Shown: in pieces, positions 15,435 to 23,060 of the stretch
Layout of the letters: every line of letters begins with the position of its first letter
Numbering within the stretch: position 1 is the stretch's first letter
IMG/VR virus record: IMGVR_UViG_3300023109_000116
Span: 1-26,222 of that record
DNA: 26,222 nt
Source: a virus
Reading direction: 5' to 3' (one strand)
Program-made: the position numbers and the translations under genes
Notes under the pieces: model-generated
The model's database searches: none
The model's input: only the letters and a program-made list of their open reading frames with translations
Told to the model about the DNA's origin: nothing

Positions 15435-16609
15435 TAATCAAAAGGATAAGGTTCTGCGCCAGGAAATCCCCCGAAAGGTAAATTGGTTTCCTCGTGAGTT
15501 ATCGAAGCCGGATTTTTTGTTCCAGCTATTGAGTTATAACCATCCAACTCTTTTAGATTAGAAAATCTTTTTTTGCACGCCTTAATATCTTTACTGCATT
15601 CATCTTTCAGCCAATTAGATTTACTAATAAATGGATGATTTTTTGCTGGATCTGAATGAGCTTGAATACAAACAAAAACTTGCGGCACATTAATATATGG
15701 ATTGGAAGAGTTATTATTTATAATCTTAACAACATCCCCCAACTGATAACCGTATTTAGAGTCTTCGTCGCCCTCTATAAATTCATTGTTTTCATATTTA
15801 TGGCCAAATTTACTCCACTCAGGAACAGCATTCATCAATTGTCCCTTTCCTGTGTATTTGTCAGGATCAACCCTACCAAAGTTAATGCTAGAATTATTAG
15901 AATTTGCGTTTGAAGCGTACTTCAAGTCTTTAGTTAAATTTCTACCCTCTAAAGTTTCAATAGGTAAACCCTTATACCTACAACCTATAGAACACCTATA
16001 AGTCCAAGAGCAATGATTTGCTATAATTGGCCTAGCAGGAATCCAGGCCTGCTCCATTTCGAGAGCGGAAACAAGTTCGAATTGGATTGTTTTTTTATCT
16101 TCTGAAGTTTTTCTATTTATATAATATACATCTTCGGGAAAATGCGAATTAGGATCGCTTGAGCCAAAGGTATTCTTATTATTATCATTTACTCCCCTCG
16201 AAGAGATTTCGAAATTTTCATTATCAAGAAATTTGGCAAATGTTCTCTTTCGGGTAATTTTGCAGTTCATAAAATCATGATTAGAGTATATGATTTTTGA
16301 AAATAATCCTTCAGGATTTGCGATTGTTAATTTTGGCCTAGGTAATCTTCCTTCTCCTTGATACTCAAAGCCTTCCATCTTTATTGGTAAAGGTTGATAT
16401 GAATTCCCTTGCCAAACAATAGGGTTGGAACCATTGATCATCGGGCAAAACCGATAGACCGGCTCGTTATTTATATTAATTGAAAAAGAATCACTTAAAA
16501 ATTGCAGACTCTCCTGAAGATTTCCAAAATTAATTTCGTATAAATCTATAACTACCCCAGGATTAATTGACGCGATTTGCTTGTTTGTATTTGACGAAGA
16601 TCTACTCAT
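15434..16609 (-). CDS. L: Minor tail protein L (Fe-S tail tip protein) with inserted CBM-like module
   Basis: 391 residues, against about 230 for lambda gpL. The N-terminal half has the family pattern: IDLYEINFGN (21-30), PIVWQGNSYQPLPI (63-76), RLPRPKLTIANPEGLF (88-103). The Fe-S cysteines are recognisable as two pairs: HCSWTYRCSIGCRYKG (C200, C210, plus an extra C206) and ECSKDIKACKKRF (C338, C345), followed by the family's LPFGGFPG ending (377-384). In lambda gpL the two pairs are close together; here about 128 residues separate them. Residues 287-336 of that insertion (YQLGDVVKI, QVFVCIQAHSD, SNWLKD) look like a CBM5/12-type module. It forms the ring linking the tail tube end to the J trimer. 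The ATG overlaps the upstream TGA by four bases. Confidence 0.9.
   Translation of the reverse strand: MSRSSSNTNKQIASINPGVVIDLYEINFGNLQESLQFLSDSFSININNEPVYRFCPMINGSNPIVWQGNSYQPLPIKMEGFEYQGEGRLPRPKLTIANPEGLFSKIIYSNHDFMNCKITRKRTFAKFLDNENFEISSRGVNDNNKNTFGSSDPNSHFPEDVYYINRKTSEDKKTIQFELVSALEMEQAWIPARPIIANHCSWTYRCSIGCRYKGLPIETLEGRNLTKDLKYASNANSNNSSINFGRVDPDKYTGKGQLMNAVPEWSKFGHKYENNEFIEGDEDSKYGYQLGDVVKIINNNSSNPYINVPQVFVCIQAHSDPAKNHPFISKSNWLKDECSKDIKACKKRFSNLKELDGYNSIAGTKNPASITHEETNLPFGGFPGAEPYPFD
15599..15979 (-). other. Insertion between the two Fe-S cysteine pairs of gpL
   Basis: Residues 211-337. The first part (211-285) is Asn/Ser-rich and poorly structured by eye. The second (287-336) is a CBM5/12-like strip with GDVV, FVCIQAH and a closing Trp. 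The cysteines flanking it are in normal gpL context. Confidence 0.68.
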
Positions 16610-19600
16610 TTTAAATTAATATCAGGTTTTAAATATAAATCATCATCAGGTCTCGCCGGTCCATAACTAACATTATAACCTAAATCCTGAAGCATTCCAA
16701 TAGATATTCTCGACAAGGCTGCACCAGGATTAGTGATTGGAGTCGCGGGAGCTCTAGCGATTAATCCAAAATCAGTCATAATTTCACCAGGTATAGAAGG
16801 TTGTATTTTTGAAGATGCCCCATCATCAATTTGCTTAACCGCGCTTCTTAGATATAACCCATTATCAGCTAAAGGTAGCTTTATTGTATAATAATCAACT
16901 AATTGATTATTCTTTGACATGGTTAATGTGTCATCATTAATACCGCTAGAAAACCAATGATTGATACCCCATTCATTCTTAGACAACTGATCCTCTTCAG
17001 GAGTTTGCGCCAAGTAAGTTTCATACTCCTGTAATACAGTTGGATTTTCATCAATATATCTTTCATAATCATTAACATCAAAAACTTCTCCAGCTTGACT
17101 CCATGATTCAAGAAGGTTTAGATATTCCTCGACTCCATTCGTGCCTATATATTGACCGGCTGGTTCTGACAAATTATATATAGAATTTAAATCATCATCA
17201 TCCAAAGACCAAACCCTATTTTCATTCCACAAATACCCCAAACCCATCATACTCAACATTTCATGAAGAGCAGCGTAATACAATGGAGTCCTGGAGGCTG
17301 GATCATAATTAACACTTACTCTTTGAGAGTATTCGGCGCTTCTTATTTTTTCAGGATTAATTGACATAACTGCAGAAATTCTTCTCAAGAAATGGTTATC
17401 TTCACTAATTAGATAACCCCAAAATCCATTTCCAAAGTCTGCATCTTGCTGACTTCTATCAAAATGATGCAAGCCTCTTTTTAGAAATTCTTTCTCAGAA
17501 TGCCGAATCTTAACTATATTCTGAGCAGCATTACCTTCATGCAATCTGTTATGTTGATCTTCTATAACAGTAATTTTAATAGAAAATCCCTGTTGAACGA
17601 TAGACTCTAAAGTTGAAGCGGCAGCATTTATTTCTTCTTTAAAATTATCTTCTAAATTCATCGCATAATCTATATCTATCCTCAACCCGTCTCCGTGCAT
17701 TGCAGGTAATGATGACTTTTCAAGACTCAATAAATTACTTGAAAAATTGTCTATATAATTAGAGTTGTAGACACTCCCTAAGATACTTCCCTCAAAATCA
17801 CTACTATAAACATGCTTCCAAGAACTTAAATTACATTGATTATTCAGCGTGAATTTTTTGTAAAATATTTTCCCAGACTTGTTGACATTTTTTAAACTCC
17901 ACTCTCTAATAGCATTTTCTATAGTTAAGTCTTCAGCAACCTTCCTCTGCAATGATCCAAAGAACTGCTTACCCAGAATCATACGCCCATCAATAAGCTC
18001 GACTTCAACTACAGCCGAATTTGCGTATTCTTCCGCAGACAGTAAAATTTCTTTTGATTGAACTAATGAAAAAGGAAATTCCTTCATAAAAGATCCATCT
18101 ATCGATCTAACCGAAATAAAGTTAATATACTCTTTCCGTTCTTCATAATCCAAAACTTCGTACGCCTCATCAGACAATCCAAATGATTTTTTTACTAAAT
18201 TATATTTTTGATTAAAAAAGGAAGGTGCACTATTTTTAAAGTTATTCACTATTCCATAATCACTCGCAAAGTTGTCAGTGGAAATTTTTATATTACCAAC
18301 TCCAGAGTTGGAGTTATCCAACCAACACGGAATTTGAGCGTAGACATAGAATTTACCCTCGCTTGTCTTAAAAAAATTATCAACAAAACTCTTAGATAAT
18401 AATGCAACTCCTCCAGAGCTTGTATTCTCCACTTTGACTATCCCTTTTTGTATATAGCCAGAGGTATACCCAGGTGGGAGATCTTGAAAATTTATACTCT
18501 CAACAGAAAACAAAGTATGACTTTCGGTATTTACTATTGACTGATTAATATTCTTGGTATTAATTCTCAACTCTGAACTATTATTCTGCGCATCAAAAAG
18601 GTCAATTAAATCTTTGGTTGTATTAACAGGAATATTTTGACTTTCACTTTTAAATACAGAGTTTCTTGGAAAAATTATTGAAGCGCCACCAATCGGCGGC
18701 GGGCTATTTCCATTTTCTATCCAGTGCTCAAACCCCCACCGCTGTTTATCTTTATCTCCGCCATCACTAACATAATTATCATATAAAGCTAAAATACTTG
18801 AATCACTATCTACGTACGCTTCATAATCTCCCTCCTCAGAGTAGGCTTCAACTTGATAAGGAATCCATATGTCCTGAAAATCTCGAAAAACCTCATTGAT
18901 ATCAGCTTCAAAAATTACATAACCGTGTATGACATTGTCTTCCGCTTGAAGAGAGTTGTGGTTTTGTATAAGTGCTTGCCCGTCAAAAGCAAGAAAAGGA
19001 GAAGATATTATATCTTCATAAACCCACGGCTGAATCTCCTCTTCTTCTTGAATCTCAGGGTCTATAAATTTAGCCCATGTATTTAAATTACATTCGGACA
19101 CATTACCCTGAAATTCTAAATTTAGCAGGCCCGTTATTAAGGTTATTCCCCTACCTATTTTTATATACCCTTGTTCGCTTTCGGAATAATCTGTCCACGA
19201 AATTAAGCTTCCAGAAGAATCAATCAGAAAACTATCTTTCTCTTCGTTTGCTTGAAAATATATATCTATATAGCCTTGTTCTCCACCATTTATCGTCTTA
19301 GTTCCATGCAACTCAAACAATCTTTGATCTATAAAATATAAATCATCCGACCTCAAGGATTCATTTCTAGCCAAGTCAAAGATAACCCCCTCGTGATTCT
19401 GAAAATAATTTTTATCCTCAGATATAACCTTAAAATTTATTCCTTCATTTGTTTGTTTTTTAATCTGTATCCTCTTACCATTCAATCCAACATCTTTTAG
19501 TCTATTATCAGGAATACAGAACCTTCTATCACTTCCTGTGATTTTTTTTGTTACAATTTTTGGATTTAATCTTAAATAATCATTTCTCTTAGAAGAGCTT

Positions 19601-22143
19601 TCTATTAAATTTTTTACCTCATTTAAACTATTTAAATTGAGATAACTCAAGGTCGAGAAAGCAGATTCATTAGTTAAATCTTTATGTATTATTTGTATAG
19701 ATTTTATTGTTGGAACTTTTGATAAAAAATGTTCGTCATTTAAAAGAGAATAAACCAAATCCCCGACAGTCCAGTTTTCAGCCCCCGCTTTTTCGTAGTA
19801 ATGTGTAGTTTGAATTTCCTCTTCATTTATATCTAAATAAATATTTTCAATATCCGCGTTAGTTAAAGAATTATTTCTATCAAAACCATCAGGAGTATAT
19901 AAAGATCCAAAATCGTCATATCCAACTATATAATAATCCTGAGTATCTTCACTTAAATACAAAGAATCTACCACAGCCTGCTTGTCACCTATATTTTCAA
20001 TATAAATTCTTTTTTTGATATAAGAACCCTTGCCCAAATCACTAATAAGATCCACATCTTCTTGGGATGAAAATTCTGCAATATTGCTAATTATTATTTC
20101 TGCATTAGATTCCGCAGCAGGAGTTACATTATCTAAAATTTTTCTACTACTCAAATCAATAGGATACTGCTTAAATGTAGCCTGTATACTATGGTTGTTT
20201 TTATAATTATAAGTATGAAGCCATTCTTCGCATACAAAATTATGAGGCGCTTCGTATGGAGCGGGAGCAGAAAACATAAAAGGAATATACCCACAGCGCT
20301 GTTCTAAAAAATGTAAAATAGCGTAAGCTTCAGAGTCACTTCTATTATTAAATTGAAGATCAAGAGTTAGTAAATTATCATTTATTCCATCTTGATAAAT
20401 TTGAGTATATCCAGCGCCTAAATTGATTTCACTTAATCTAGGTTTTTGAGATACGTTAAGACCTATAGAAGGTTTCCAGAAGAAATCTCTAGTCCATTGA
20501 CCCGTGTTGATATGCGAGAAATTGCCATTTTCCCTACTCCATTCTTCATGCATCTCAACAGGAGGCAAACCTTGAGATTGTCCATCGCCACTTGCAAAGT
20601 AATAATACTCATTATTTCCAGTATAAAAAACAACATCATTTTTCTCATAATATTCGTCGTCAGAATAAGTTGGAGAGCTAGAAACAAATAGCGAATTACT
20701 TTTTTGCAGCAAAGAAGTATCTAAATTTCTTAATTTAACATTAATATCATTACTGTTTTCAAAATTTAATGAGTGCGAAAAATCTTGACAGTAAAAAGTC
20801 TTGGTTTGTATATCCAAGGAATCATAAGGATGAAAAGTGGAAGCTCCGTCCCAATTAAATCCGGATATACCTTGAGTATAATTCAAGTAAGACAAAGGTT
20901 TATCGTCTTGATTTTTTCCTTGGTGACTTTCAAGAAAATGAACTATAGCATTAGCTTCTCTGTTTGTTCTATTTTTAAATTTTAAATCTACCTCAAAGCT
21001 TAAGCTGTTAATGTTCCTTGGTTGAAGAACATAATATCCATTACCATATTCGTGCCTATAATTATTGGCCTTGAAACTTACAGAAGAGCCATAATCCGCA
21101 TCAAAAAAGAACCTATTTGATACCCAAGAGTCTGGATCTTCAGACGGATTACTCTGAACTCCTGACAAGGTAATATTATTCTGTCCTCTAATTTCATATT
21201 GATTTATAGAATAAGAATTATTTGTAGCAGATACTCTAATTCTAGTATTCCTTCCATCGGAATTCAAGCTTTCAATTACTTCACTAGGAAAAGACTTGAT
21301 TTCAAAATTCGGACTAGTAATTTTTTGCATATCAGAAAAAGAATTAAATCCAAACCATTGAAAATCAGTATAATTATAAAATAAAGCCTTATACTTTTTA
21401 CTGGGATCATTCCTCCAATAAAGCCAGCTGTCTGAACCAGCAATTCTACTTTCCCCTCTATTTTCTAATTTTAAAAAACTATTAGAATCCGGATTTGATG
21501 CGTTACCCAATAATTGTTTATCAGAATAAAACCACAAACCTTTACCTCCTCCATCTGTAAACCAAAAAGTTTTATTACCATCTTCAATTAAATGTATATA
21601 TATCCAACCAAATAAAAGATGATAAATAAATGAACTTGAACTTTTTGAAAAAGCAGAATATCCGTCGAGAAATGAATCTTCACCAACGTTTGGCCTAAAA
21701 AACCAAGAAGAAGTATACCAATTACTACCTAAACTTTCTGCTTCGAATATAGAATCGAAATCATAAACTTCACTAGAATGAGATGCATCATCAAAGTCTT
21801 TTTCTATAGATAATATTTTATATATACCATCAGAATCAAAACTAGATCCTTGTAGAGAAATTTTTTGCCCAGTTTCAAGATCATCAGAATTATTATATTC
21901 GTCGAATATATAAAAAGTATCTTCTCCTGCCAAGCTCGGCGCGCTTGGATCTAAAGAAAACCTATAGACTCCCGAAATTACTGCGTTAGAATTACTTACA
22001 TTATCTTTTGCATAATAAAAATTTTTATCTTGCTCGTCATATACAAAATCAAACTTTTCATAATACTCACCTGTTTCAAATATACCCTTATAATTAGATA
22101 TATTCGTAGGAGCTTGAGTTAAGTATATTTTTTCTTGAGACAT
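16606..22143 (-). CDS. Giant M-like minor tail protein with two gpM domains and a pseudo-metzincin end
   Basis: 1845 residues; lambda gpM is about 110. Order: CBM-like strip (22-50); small beta domain (70-115); Trp-rich GWIYI module (135-268); first gpM-like domain (350-475, YGNGYYVLQPRNINSLSFEV, NAIVHFLESHQG); CBM-like strip (494-556); second, clearer gpM domain (567-662, GAGYTQIYQDGINDNLLTLD, AILHFLEQRCGYIPF, FVCEEW). Then an Ig-like domain (680-735), long beta-rich stretches with no family I know (780-1450), a YExY-HW module (1107-1147), and a leishmanolysin-like domain (1487-1840) containing a second HW module and a broken zinc motif, HEMLS. Position between tube-like proteins and L is that of M. 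The ATG overlaps the previous TAA (TAATG); an AAAGGA lies 12 bases upstream, rather far. The gpM part is secure; the extension's function is unknown. Confidence 0.8.
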   Translation of the reverse strand: MSQEKIYLTQAPTNISNYKGIFETGEYYEKFDFVYDEQDKNFYYAKDNVSNSNAVISGVYRFSLDPSAPSLAGEDTFYIFDEYNNSDDLETGQKISLQGSSFDSDGIYKILSIEKDFDDASHSSEVYDFDSIFEAESLGSNWYTSSWFFRPNVGEDSFLDGYSAFSKSSSSFIYHLLFGWIYIHLIEDGNKTFWFTDGGGKGLWFYSDKQLLGNASNPDSNSFLKLENRGESRIAGSDSWLYWRNDPSKKYKALFYNYTDFQWFGFNSFSDMQKITSPNFEIKSFPSEVIESLNSDGRNTRIRVSATNNSYSINQYEIRGQNNITLSGVQSNPSEDPDSWVSNRFFFDADYGSSVSFKANNYRHEYGNGYYVLQPRNINSLSFEVDLKFKNRTNREANAIVHFLESHQGKNQDDKPLSYLNYTQGISGFNWDGASTFHPYDSLDIQTKTFYCQDFSHSLNFENSNDINVKLRNLDTSLLQKSNSLFVSSSPTYSDDEYYEKNDVVFYTGNNEYYYFASGDGQSQGLPPVEMHEEWSRENGNFSHINTGQWTRDFFWKPSIGLNVSQKPRLSEINLGAGYTQIYQDGINDNLLTLDLQFNNRSDSEAYAILHFLEQRCGYIPFMFSAPAPYEAPHNFVCEEWLHTYNYKNNHSIQATFKQYPIDLSSRKILDNVTPAAESNAEIIISNIAEFSSQEDVDLISDLGKGSYIKKRIYIENIGDKQAVVDSLYLSEDTQDYYIVGYDDFGSLYTPDGFDRNNSLTNADIENIYLDINEEEIQTTHYYEKAGAENWTVGDLVYSLLNDEHFLSKVPTIKSIQIIHKDLTNESAFSTLSYLNLNSLNEVKNLIESSSKRNDYLRLNPKIVTKKITGSDRRFCIPDNRLKDVGLNGKRIQIKKQTNEGINFKVISEDKNYFQNHEGVIFDLARNESLRSDDLYFIDQRLFELHGTKTINGGEQGYIDIYFQANEEKDSFLIDSSGSLISWTDYSESEQGYIKIGRGITLITGLLNLEFQGNVSECNLNTWAKFIDPEIQEEEEIQPWVYEDIISSPFLAFDGQALIQNHNSLQAEDNVIHGYVIFEADINEVFRDFQDIWIPYQVEAYSEEGDYEAYVDSDSSILALYDNYVSDGGDKDKQRWGFEHWIENGNSPPPIGGASIIFPRNSVFKSESQNIPVNTTKDLIDLFDAQNNSSELRINTKNINQSIVNTESHTLFSVESINFQDLPPGYTSGYIQKGIVKVENTSSGGVALLSKSFVDNFFKTSEGKFYVYAQIPCWLDNSNSGVGNIKISTDNFASDYGIVNNFKNSAPSFFNQKYNLVKKSFGLSDEAYEVLDYEERKEYINFISVRSIDGSFMKEFPFSLVQSKEILLSAEEYANSAVVEVELIDGRMILGKQFFGSLQRKVAEDLTIENAIREWSLKNVNKSGKIFYKKFTLNNQCNLSSWKHVYSSDFEGSILGSVYNSNYIDNFSSNLLSLEKSSLPAMHGDGLRIDIDYAMNLEDNFKEEINAAASTLESIVQQGFSIKITVIEDQHNRLHEGNAAQNIVKIRHSEKEFLKRGLHHFDRSQQDADFGNGFWGYLISEDNHFLRRISAVMSINPEKIRSAEYSQRVSVNYDPASRTPLYYAALHEMLSMMGLGYLWNENRVWSLDDDDLNSIYNLSEPAGQYIGTNGVEEYLNLLESWSQAGEVFDVNDYERYIDENPTVLQEYETYLAQTPEEDQLSKNEWGINHWFSSGINDDTLTMSKNNQLVDYYTIKLPLADNGLYLRSAVKQIDDGASSKIQPSIPGEIMTDFGLIARAPATPITNPGAALSRISIGMLQDLGYNVSYGPARPDDDLYLKPDINLK
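16624..17685 (-). other. Leishmanolysin-like (metzincin) domain with degenerate zinc site
   Basis: Residues 1487-1840 of the M-like giant. Family-like landmarks: LRIDIDYAM...INAAASTLESIV (1487-1516), AALHEMLSMMGLGYLW (1624-1639), GEIMTDFG (1786-1793) and ALSRISIGMLQDLGYNVSY (1809-1827). The HExxHxxG motif reads HEMLSMMGLG, with Ser (AGT) for the second His, and the usual third His before the (E/G)xMT strand is absent. It is probably not an active protease. Confidence 0.6.
16924..17067 (-). repeat. YExY...WGxxHWxxxG module, copy 2 (inside the pseudo-metzincin)
   Basis: Residues 1693-1740: YERYIDENPTVLQEY, then WGINHWFSSGIND. It interrupts the leishmanolysin-like domain between the HE motif and the SRIS...DLGY end. 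Confidence 0.62.
18703..18825 (-). repeat. YExY...WGxxHWxxxG module, copy 3 (M-like giant)
   Basis: Residues 1107-1147: YEAYVDSDSSILALY, then RWGFEHWIENGN. The second copy in the same protein; the pair are not adjacent. Confidence 0.62.
20158..21096 (-). repeat. Duplicated gpM-type domain
   Basis: Residues 350-475 and 567-662 of the M-like giant. Both have a Y-G-(N/A)-G-Y start, an L-x-(F/L)-(E/D)-x-(D/L)-L-x-F strand, (R/S)-(E)-A-x-A-I-(V/L)-H-F-L-E, then F-x-C followed by a strand ending the domain (FYCQDFSHSL; FVCEEWLHTY). A CBM-like strip separates them. Confidence 0.72.
20464..20664 (-). repeat. CBM5/12-like strip between the two gpM domains
   Basis: Residues 494-560: EYYEKNDVVFYTGNNEYYYF, then QWTRDFFWKPS. 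Same strand pattern as the strips of the giant fibre protein, with Phe in place of Cys. Confidence 0.5.
21340..21741 (-). repeat. GWIYI/WFY/GW module, copy 3 (M-like giant)
   Basis: Residues 135-268: FGWIYIHLIEDG, FWFTDGGGKGLWFYSD, then SWLYWRND and FQWFGF. It is longer than the other copies, with an additional Ser/Gly-rich section after WFYSD. Confidence 0.55.
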
Positions 22144-23060
22144 TATTTTATAATTTCCTTTATAGTTATATTACTTTTAGCATGAGAATTTTCAGATATT
22201 GATACAGATTGAGATTGTATTTTTCCTTTTGAAGAAAAAGTTGCAATCTGAGATCCTTGAAGAGAATACAAATGTGCGAATATCTCAGAGTCTGCTATTC
22301 CTTCTGGAGAAAAAGAACTCTGTTGATCTCCATAGGCATTTAAATCGGGAATCATATCGTTAGCTTCTATTGTCATTTCTGACTCTATAGTTTCAACGGA
22401 AACCCTAATAGGTAATACCCCTTCAGGCCTAGTGTTTACTAAAGTATTCTCAGAAGATCTTATTTGATTAAAAATTTTTCTATTCACAACAGCATTGTAA
22501 GATAAAGAGGTAATTTCAAATTGTCCATTAATAGAATTATCGGCGCTAGAACTACTAGCCCTCATTTCACCAAAAGACTTCAAGCTGTGAGCAAAATTAA
22601 CATCTGTTTTTCTAAAAAAATAATTAGGCTCCTTTTGTATTGACCCATATATATCATAAGAAGCATTTGCTTCAATTAAAGAAAACGGGCTTAGACTAAA
22701 ACTAAAAGATTTTAAATACATATTGTCAAAAAAATATCTTCCCACTTGATTTGTATTTATTGCATCTTCACTCATTCCTGCTCGAATATCGAACAGCCTA
22801 TCAATATTATTAGGCGTACCATCTTTAGCGAATGTTTCCGCAGATATATGAAAAGATATATCCAAAGTGCCTTTTAAATTTTGCGTTGGAGAAAAATTAA
22901 TAAATTCAGTTCTAGCTCCAGCTATTTTTGGATCATAGTCTCCGTATACCTTTTCTGGAGTCAATGTCGGCGCGATAGAAAGATTTGCAGATTTTACAGA
23001 AAGATCTTTATTATCCAAGGATATCTTACCATCCTCATATCTTAAAAATGGAGAGCTCAT
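22143..23060 (-). CDS. Tail-tube-like structural protein (paralogue of the next gene upstream)
   Basis: 305 residues in two beta-rich halves. The first half has a strand pair, LKSFSFSLSPFSLIEANASYDIYGS (117-140, with the Y-x-YG end), that matches VSRYSVTCSVGEIPDIQTDITVYGN in the 449-residue neighbour. The second half (ITSLSYNAVVNRKIF at 183-197, then LPIRVSVETI at 216-225) matches VSDFSYTRTINLVPVY and PIETDINFNI there. The alternating short strands with a Gly-ended sheet resemble phage tail tube proteins, though no diagnostic motif is visible. It lies between the tape measure and M, whereas the main lambda tube gene (V) lies upstream of the tape measure, so this is more likely a tube-like ring or completion protein. 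The ATG overlaps the neighbour's TGA by four bases. A structural role is likely; the exact identity is uncertain. Confidence 0.6.
   Translation of the reverse strand: MSSPFLRYEDGKISLDNKDLSVKSANLSIAPTLTPEKVYGDYDPKIAGARTEFINFSPTQNLKGTLDISFHISAETFAKDGTPNNIDRLFDIRAGMSEDAINTNQVGRYFFDNMYLKSFSFSLSPFSLIEANASYDIYGSIQKEPNYFFRKTDVNFAHSLKSFGEMRASSSSADNSINGQFEITSLSYNAVVNRKIFNQIRSSENTLVNTRPEGVLPIRVSVETIESEMTIEANDMIPDLNAYGDQQSSFSPEGIADSEIFAHLYSLQGSQIATFSSKGKIQSQSVSISENSHAKSNITIKEIIK

Noticed and set aside
16923-17111. Minus-strand alternative-frame open frame of 62 codons inside the M-like gene
   Set aside because: It overlaps a longer frame with recognisable domains; no start signal or family.
17236-17265. 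An active zinc protease on the tail (HE motif in the M-like giant)
   Set aside because: The second His of HExxH is Ser and the third ligand is missing, so activity is not supported.
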